From the NCBI GenBank assembly GCA_025352915.1, contig JANXSA010000281.1:1-8777 (forward strand): a stretch of 8,777 bases of DNA, in the 5' to 3' direction. Below the pieces are notes generated by a model. That model worked only from the letters and a program-made list of their open reading frames with translations, had not been told where the DNA came from and did no database searches. Shown piece after piece: positions 6,321 through 8,777 of the stretch. Position 1 is the stretch's first letter, and each line of letters starts with the position of its first letter. The translations under genes and the position numbers were made by a program. Source of the DNA: Rhodospirillales bacterium (GTDB lineage Bacteria; Pseudomonadota; Alphaproteobacteria; Acetobacterales; Acetobacteraceae).

Positions 6321-7130
6321 TTAGTCTGCGGGGGATGGGACGAATTGGCTGGTCTCGTCCTGATGCGCCAGTTCGGCCTCAACGAGCTGCCAGAGGCTCG
6401 CCTTCAGGGCCAGATAATCCGGCGTGATCTGCATCGCGACATGGCGTGGCCGCGACAGCGGATTCGTCACCACCGCCTTGATCCGCCCGGGCCGGGCCGA
6501 CATCACCACGATCCGGTCGGACAGGATCAGCGCCTCGTCGAGCGAATGGGTGATGAACACGGTGGTCTTGTGGTTGCCGGCGTGAATGCGCAGCAGTTCC
6601 TCCTGCATCACCTGGCGGGTCATTGCATCGAGGGCGGCGAAAGGTTCGTCCATCAGCAGCACCTCGGGACTGGCCGCGAGAATGCGCGCGAGCGTGACGC
6701 GCTGCTGCATGCCGCCCGACAACTCGATGGGGTAGCGGTCCTCGAAGCCGGTGAGCTTCACGAGATCGATGAATTCCTGTGCCCTCACCCGCCGCGCGGC
6801 GCGCCCGACGCCCTGCATCTTGAGCCCGAACTCGACATTGCCGCGAACGGTGCGCCAAGGGAACAGCGCGTAGGACTGGAACACCACGCCGCAGCGCGGC
6901 TCGATGCCGGTGATCGGCACGTTGCGCAGCGCCACCTCGCCGGAGGTCGGCTGGATGAACCCCGCGAACAGGCCCAGCATGGTCGACTTGCCGCATCCGG
7001 AGGCGCCGAACAGGCAGACGAATTCGCCCTCCTCGATGTCGAGCGAGAGGTCCTGCACGGCGACGACCCGGCCTGCGCGGCCGGTATCGTAGCTCTTCGT
7101 GACGTGGCGCGCGGTCAGAATCGCGGCCAT
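6321..7130 (-). CDS. ABC transporter ATP-binding protein, NitT/TauT type (SsuB/TauB-like)
   Basis: Cytoplasmic ATPase of the NitT/TauT-type importer, 269 residues, normal for the family, which lacks the TOBE domain seen in the left-hand ATPase. Motifs are complete: Walker A GASGCGKST at 42-50, Q-loop Gln85 (VVFQSYALFPW), signature LSGGM at 137-141 followed by QQR, Walker B VLLMDE at 157-162 and switch His195. 'FPWRTVRGNVEFGL' after the Q-loop is characteristic of nitrate/taurine/sulfonate ATPases. The start at 7130 is fixed by a strong AGGAGGT five bases upstream. The hydrolase gene follows 12 bases after the stop. Such ATPases serve sulfonates, taurine, nitrate, pyrimidine precursors and other small compounds, so the family alone does not name the cargo. 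Confidence 0.94.
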   Translation of the reverse strand: MAAILTARHVTKSYDTGRAGRVVAVQDLSLDIEEGEFVCLFGASGCGKSTMLGLFAGFIQPTSGEVALRNVPITGIEPRCGVVFQSYALFPWRTVRGNVEFGLKMQGVGRAARRVRAQEFIDLVKLTGFEDRYPIELSGGMQQRVTLARILAASPEVLLMDEPFAALDAMTRQVMQEELLRIHAGNHKTTVFITHSLDEALILSDRIVVMSARPGRIKAVVTNPLSRPRHVAMQITPDYLALKASLWQLVEAELAHQDETSQFVPSPAD

Positions 7131-7135
7131 CGCGC

Positions 7136-7142
7136 ACCTCCT
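7136..7142 (-). promoter_or_regulatory. Strong ribosome binding site of the NitT/TauT-type ATPase
   Basis: On the minus strand the sequence reads AGGAGGT, five bases before the ATG at 7130. It is the strongest Shine-Dalgarno match I noticed in the window and fixes this start codon. The gene is preceded by a 98-base gap, unlike the other, closely spaced genes, so independent ribosome loading makes sense here. Confidence 0.8.
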
Positions 7143-7192
7143 CTCAGTGTCTGTTCGGGAAGTCCTCCGGTTGGCGGCCGATGTCGAAAAGA

Positions 7193-7227
7193 CCTGCCGA
7201 ACCGACCCGTTGGACTTTCCCGGCAGG
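7193..7227. repeat. Short inverted repeat in the permease-ATPase gap
   Basis: CCTGCCG at 7193-7199 pairs with CGGCAGG at 7221-7227 across a 21-base loop, just after the permease stop on the minus strand. It is the only dyad symmetry I noticed in the 98-base gap. It has no T-tract and a large loop, so it could be a weak RNA stem that tunes expression between the two genes, or chance in GC-rich DNA. Confidence 0.3.
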
Positions 7228-7229
7228 CA

Positions 7230-8039
7230 CTAACCACGACGCCCGCGCTCCCATGGCAGGAGCAGCCGCTCCAGGCGCAGGGCCAGCCAGTCGGCGAGCA
7301 GCACGGTCAACGAAATGCACAGCATGCCGACGAGCACGAGCGGCAGGTTGCCCCAGTCCTTCGCCTGCCAGATCAGGGCGCCGAGGCCGTTCTGGGCGGC
7401 GATCATTTCCGCCGTCAGCACGCAGGACCAGGAAATCGCCAGCGTGACCTTGAGGCCACTAATGATGCCCGGCAATGCGCTGGGCAGGATCACCTCCCAC
7501 ATCACAGCGCCATCGCCGGCGCCGAGATTGCGGGCCGCGCGCAGCAGCAGGGGGTCGACCCGGCGCGTGCTTTCGTAGGTGTAGAGCAGGATGTAGATCC
7601 ACGATCCCATGAACACGATGGCGACCTTCTGGAGCTCGCCGATACCGAGCCAGAGGATCGACAGCGGGATCCATGTGATTGAGGGCAGCGGGCGCAGCAG
7701 CGAGACGAACGGATCCATGATCGCCTTGGCCGGCCGCCAGACGCCCATGACGACGCCGAGCGGGATCGAAACCGTCGCCGCCAGCGCAAAGCCCAGGAAG
7801 ACGCGGCGCGCCGAAACCAGCACATCGGTCAGTAGGTTGCCGTTGGCGATCTTGATCCGTGCCGCGTCCAGGACGTCGCCGGGCGAAGGCAGGAAGATCG
7901 GCGCGATCCAGCCCCGCCCGGTCGCCAGCCACCACAAGCCCAGCACCATCGCGACGGCGGCGAAATTGATCGCCAGCAGCCAGGTGTTCATCGTCATCCG
8001 CAGCGTCAGGCGCGCGGGCGCTGCCACCGCCGCTGTCAT
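7230..8039 (-). CDS. ABC transporter permease, NitT/TauT type (SsuC/TauC-like)
   Basis: Inner-membrane permease, most likely acting as a homodimer with the neighbouring ATPase. A longer frame reaches 8150, but its extra part overlaps the binding-protein gene and reads as Arg/Ser-rich non-membrane sequence. The ATG at 8039 follows that gene's stop by one base and gives 269 residues (MTAAVAAPARL...), the normal family length. Starts at MTMNTW or MNTW a little downstream are also possible. Membrane segments lie near residues 18-40, 78-100, 122-155, 186-212 and 230-255. Family marks include FLPSPGDVLDAA (about 49-60), the PLPSITWIPLSILWLGIGE stretch (117-135), and the EAA loop LLRAARNLGAGDGAVMWEVI with LPSALPGI (about 165-192). 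No ribosome binding site is evident, which fits coupling to the upstream gene. Confidence 0.93.
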   Translation of the reverse strand: MTAAVAAPARLTLRMTMNTWLLAINFAAVAMVLGLWWLATGRGWIAPIFLPSPGDVLDAARIKIANGNLLTDVLVSARRVFLGFALAATVSIPLGVVMGVWRPAKAIMDPFVSLLRPLPSITWIPLSILWLGIGELQKVAIVFMGSWIYILLYTYESTRRVDPLLLRAARNLGAGDGAVMWEVILPSALPGIISGLKVTLAISWSCVLTAEMIAAQNGLGALIWQAKDWGNLPLVLVGMLCISLTVLLADWLALRLERLLLPWERGRRG

Positions 8040-8040
8040 G

Positions 8041-8777
8041 TTATGGCTTGGCGATGAAGCTGGTGTTTTCCCACTTCGACGTATCCGGCAATGACGGGAT
8101 CTTGCCGTTGTCGTACAACCACTGGGCGAGATGCTGCATCTGCCCGGCATGCAGCTTCATGTGCGCGGGCCAGCCCTCGGCGCCGAAATACTTGAACGTC
8201 CTCATCGCCGCCAGAACCTCGGCCGCAGGCTTGCCGAAATAATGCGCGATCAGGGCCGCGGATTCCTCCGGGTGCGCGTTGGTATAAGCCACCCCCTGGA
8301 ACAGGGCCGTGGCCACCTTGCGGGCAAGCTCCGGCTTCTCGTCGACCAGCTTGCTCGAGATGATCATGATGTCCGGCGAGGCCATTGTGCCGAATTTCTT
8401 GAAGTTGGGCGTGTCACTGTCGCGGCCGAGGACTTTACCGCCGGGCGTGCCGTTGCGCACGTTGGTGAACAGCGGCTCCCAGACGCAGGCGGCGTCGACG
8501 TCGCCCTTGGCGAGAGCGGCGGCCATTTCGGGACCCGGCAGGTTGACGAACTGGATGTCTTTTTCCTTCATGCCCTCGTTTTCGAGCAGGCCGTTCATGG
8601 TAATCTGCGCCGACGTGTTGGCGGCGACCTTGCGGCCGGCGAGGGATTTGAAGTTGACGAAGCCCGGGCGGGCATAGCAGCCCTCGTTGCCCGGTGAGTC
8701 GTCGATGTTGGCGAAGAAATAGAAACTCTTGTTGCCGCGGGCCATCTCGACGATCGCGGCGATGCGGCCGAGGTTGC
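8041..8777 (-). CDS. NitT/TauT-type ABC substrate-binding protein, 5' end outside window
   Basis: Periplasmic solute-binding protein of the NMT1/TauA superfamily that feeds the permease-ATPase pair. Only the last 244 or so residues are visible. The frame runs open through 8777, so the ATG at 8745 is internal, and the signal peptide plus roughly the first quarter of the protein are missing. The end of lobe I, the crossing strands and most of lobe II can be seen: a KSLAGRKVAANTSA segment, then GPEMAAALAKGDVDAACVWEP (the typical 'AL..G.VDA....EP' segment that lines the ligand cleft), then MIISSKLVDEKPELARKV and a helical C-terminus ending WENTSFIAKP. The ligand is unknown. It is the first gene of the operon within view, and the promoter lies beyond the window. 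Confidence 0.9.
   Translation of the reverse strand, partial: NLGRIAAIVEMARGNKSFYFFANIDDSPGNEGCYARPGFVNFKSLAGRKVAANTSAQITMNGLLENEGMKEKDIQFVNLPGPEMAAALAKGDVDAACVWEPLFTNVRNGTPGGKVLGRDSDTPNFKKFGTMASPDIMIISSKLVDEKPELARKVATALFQGVAYTNAHPEESAALIAHYFGKPAAEVLAAMRTFKYFGAEGWPAHMKLHAGQMQHLAQWLYDNGKIPSLPDTSKWENTSFIAKP

Noticed and set aside
5082..7682. An 866-codon open frame on the plus strand antisense to the hydrolase, ATPase and part of the permease
   Set aside because: It runs opposite three genes with intact family motifs. Its own translation is His/Arg/Gly-rich without domains. Long antisense frames are expected in GC-rich DNA because stops are rare in the complement of G/C-ending codons.
1..8777. 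CRISPR arrays, tRNA or rRNA genes, tandem repeats, phage genes
   Set aside because: I looked for spaced direct repeats, cloverleaf-like segments and phage-type genes and saw none.

Overview
The window is strongly GC-rich, with most codons ending in G or C. Its gene families are ABC importers of the spermidine/putrescine and NitT/TauT types, an M24 hydrolase and a D-amino-acid-oxidase-type flavoenzyme. This points to a high-GC proteobacterium, most likely an alphaproteobacterium. That placement rests on family content and codon bias, not on a marker gene.

Left block, plus strand, 1-3152: a tightly overlapping transport operon. It holds an unrecognised 131-residue protein (7-402, possibly cut by the window edge), two inner-membrane permeases (about 399-1247 and 1250-2065) and a PotA-like ATPase with a C-terminal TOBE-type region (about 2058-3152). 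The two permeases plus TOBE-type ATPase are those of a PotABC-like importer. No substrate-binding protein is visible, so it probably lies upstream or elsewhere.

Middle, 3153-3793: about 640 bases with no intact gene. I read it as a scrap yard. It holds the C-terminal end of a VapC-type PIN toxin on the plus strand, an IS630-like transposase N-terminal piece on the minus strand, and the C-terminal end of another DDE-type transposase on the minus strand with in-frame stops. A perfect 9-base inverted repeat sits at 3645-3676. The 3' part of the PotA-like gene bordering this region has noticeably more relaxed codon use than its 5' part.

Right block, minus strand, 8777 down to 3794: a five-gene operon read right to left. 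It encodes a NitT/TauT-type substrate-binding protein (cut by the window edge), a permease, an ATPase, a creatinase/ectoine-hydrolase-like M24 protein whose usual metal ligands are mostly replaced, and an FAD-dependent amine/amino-acid oxidoreductase. The gaps are 1, 98, 12 and 7 bases. The arrangement suggests import of a small nitrogen compound, metal-independent hydrolysis of a C-N bond by the M24 protein, and oxidation of the released amine by the flavoenzyme. The substrate cannot be read from the sequence. The two operons converge on the scrap yard. This block is the best candidate in the window for an undescribed catabolic system.
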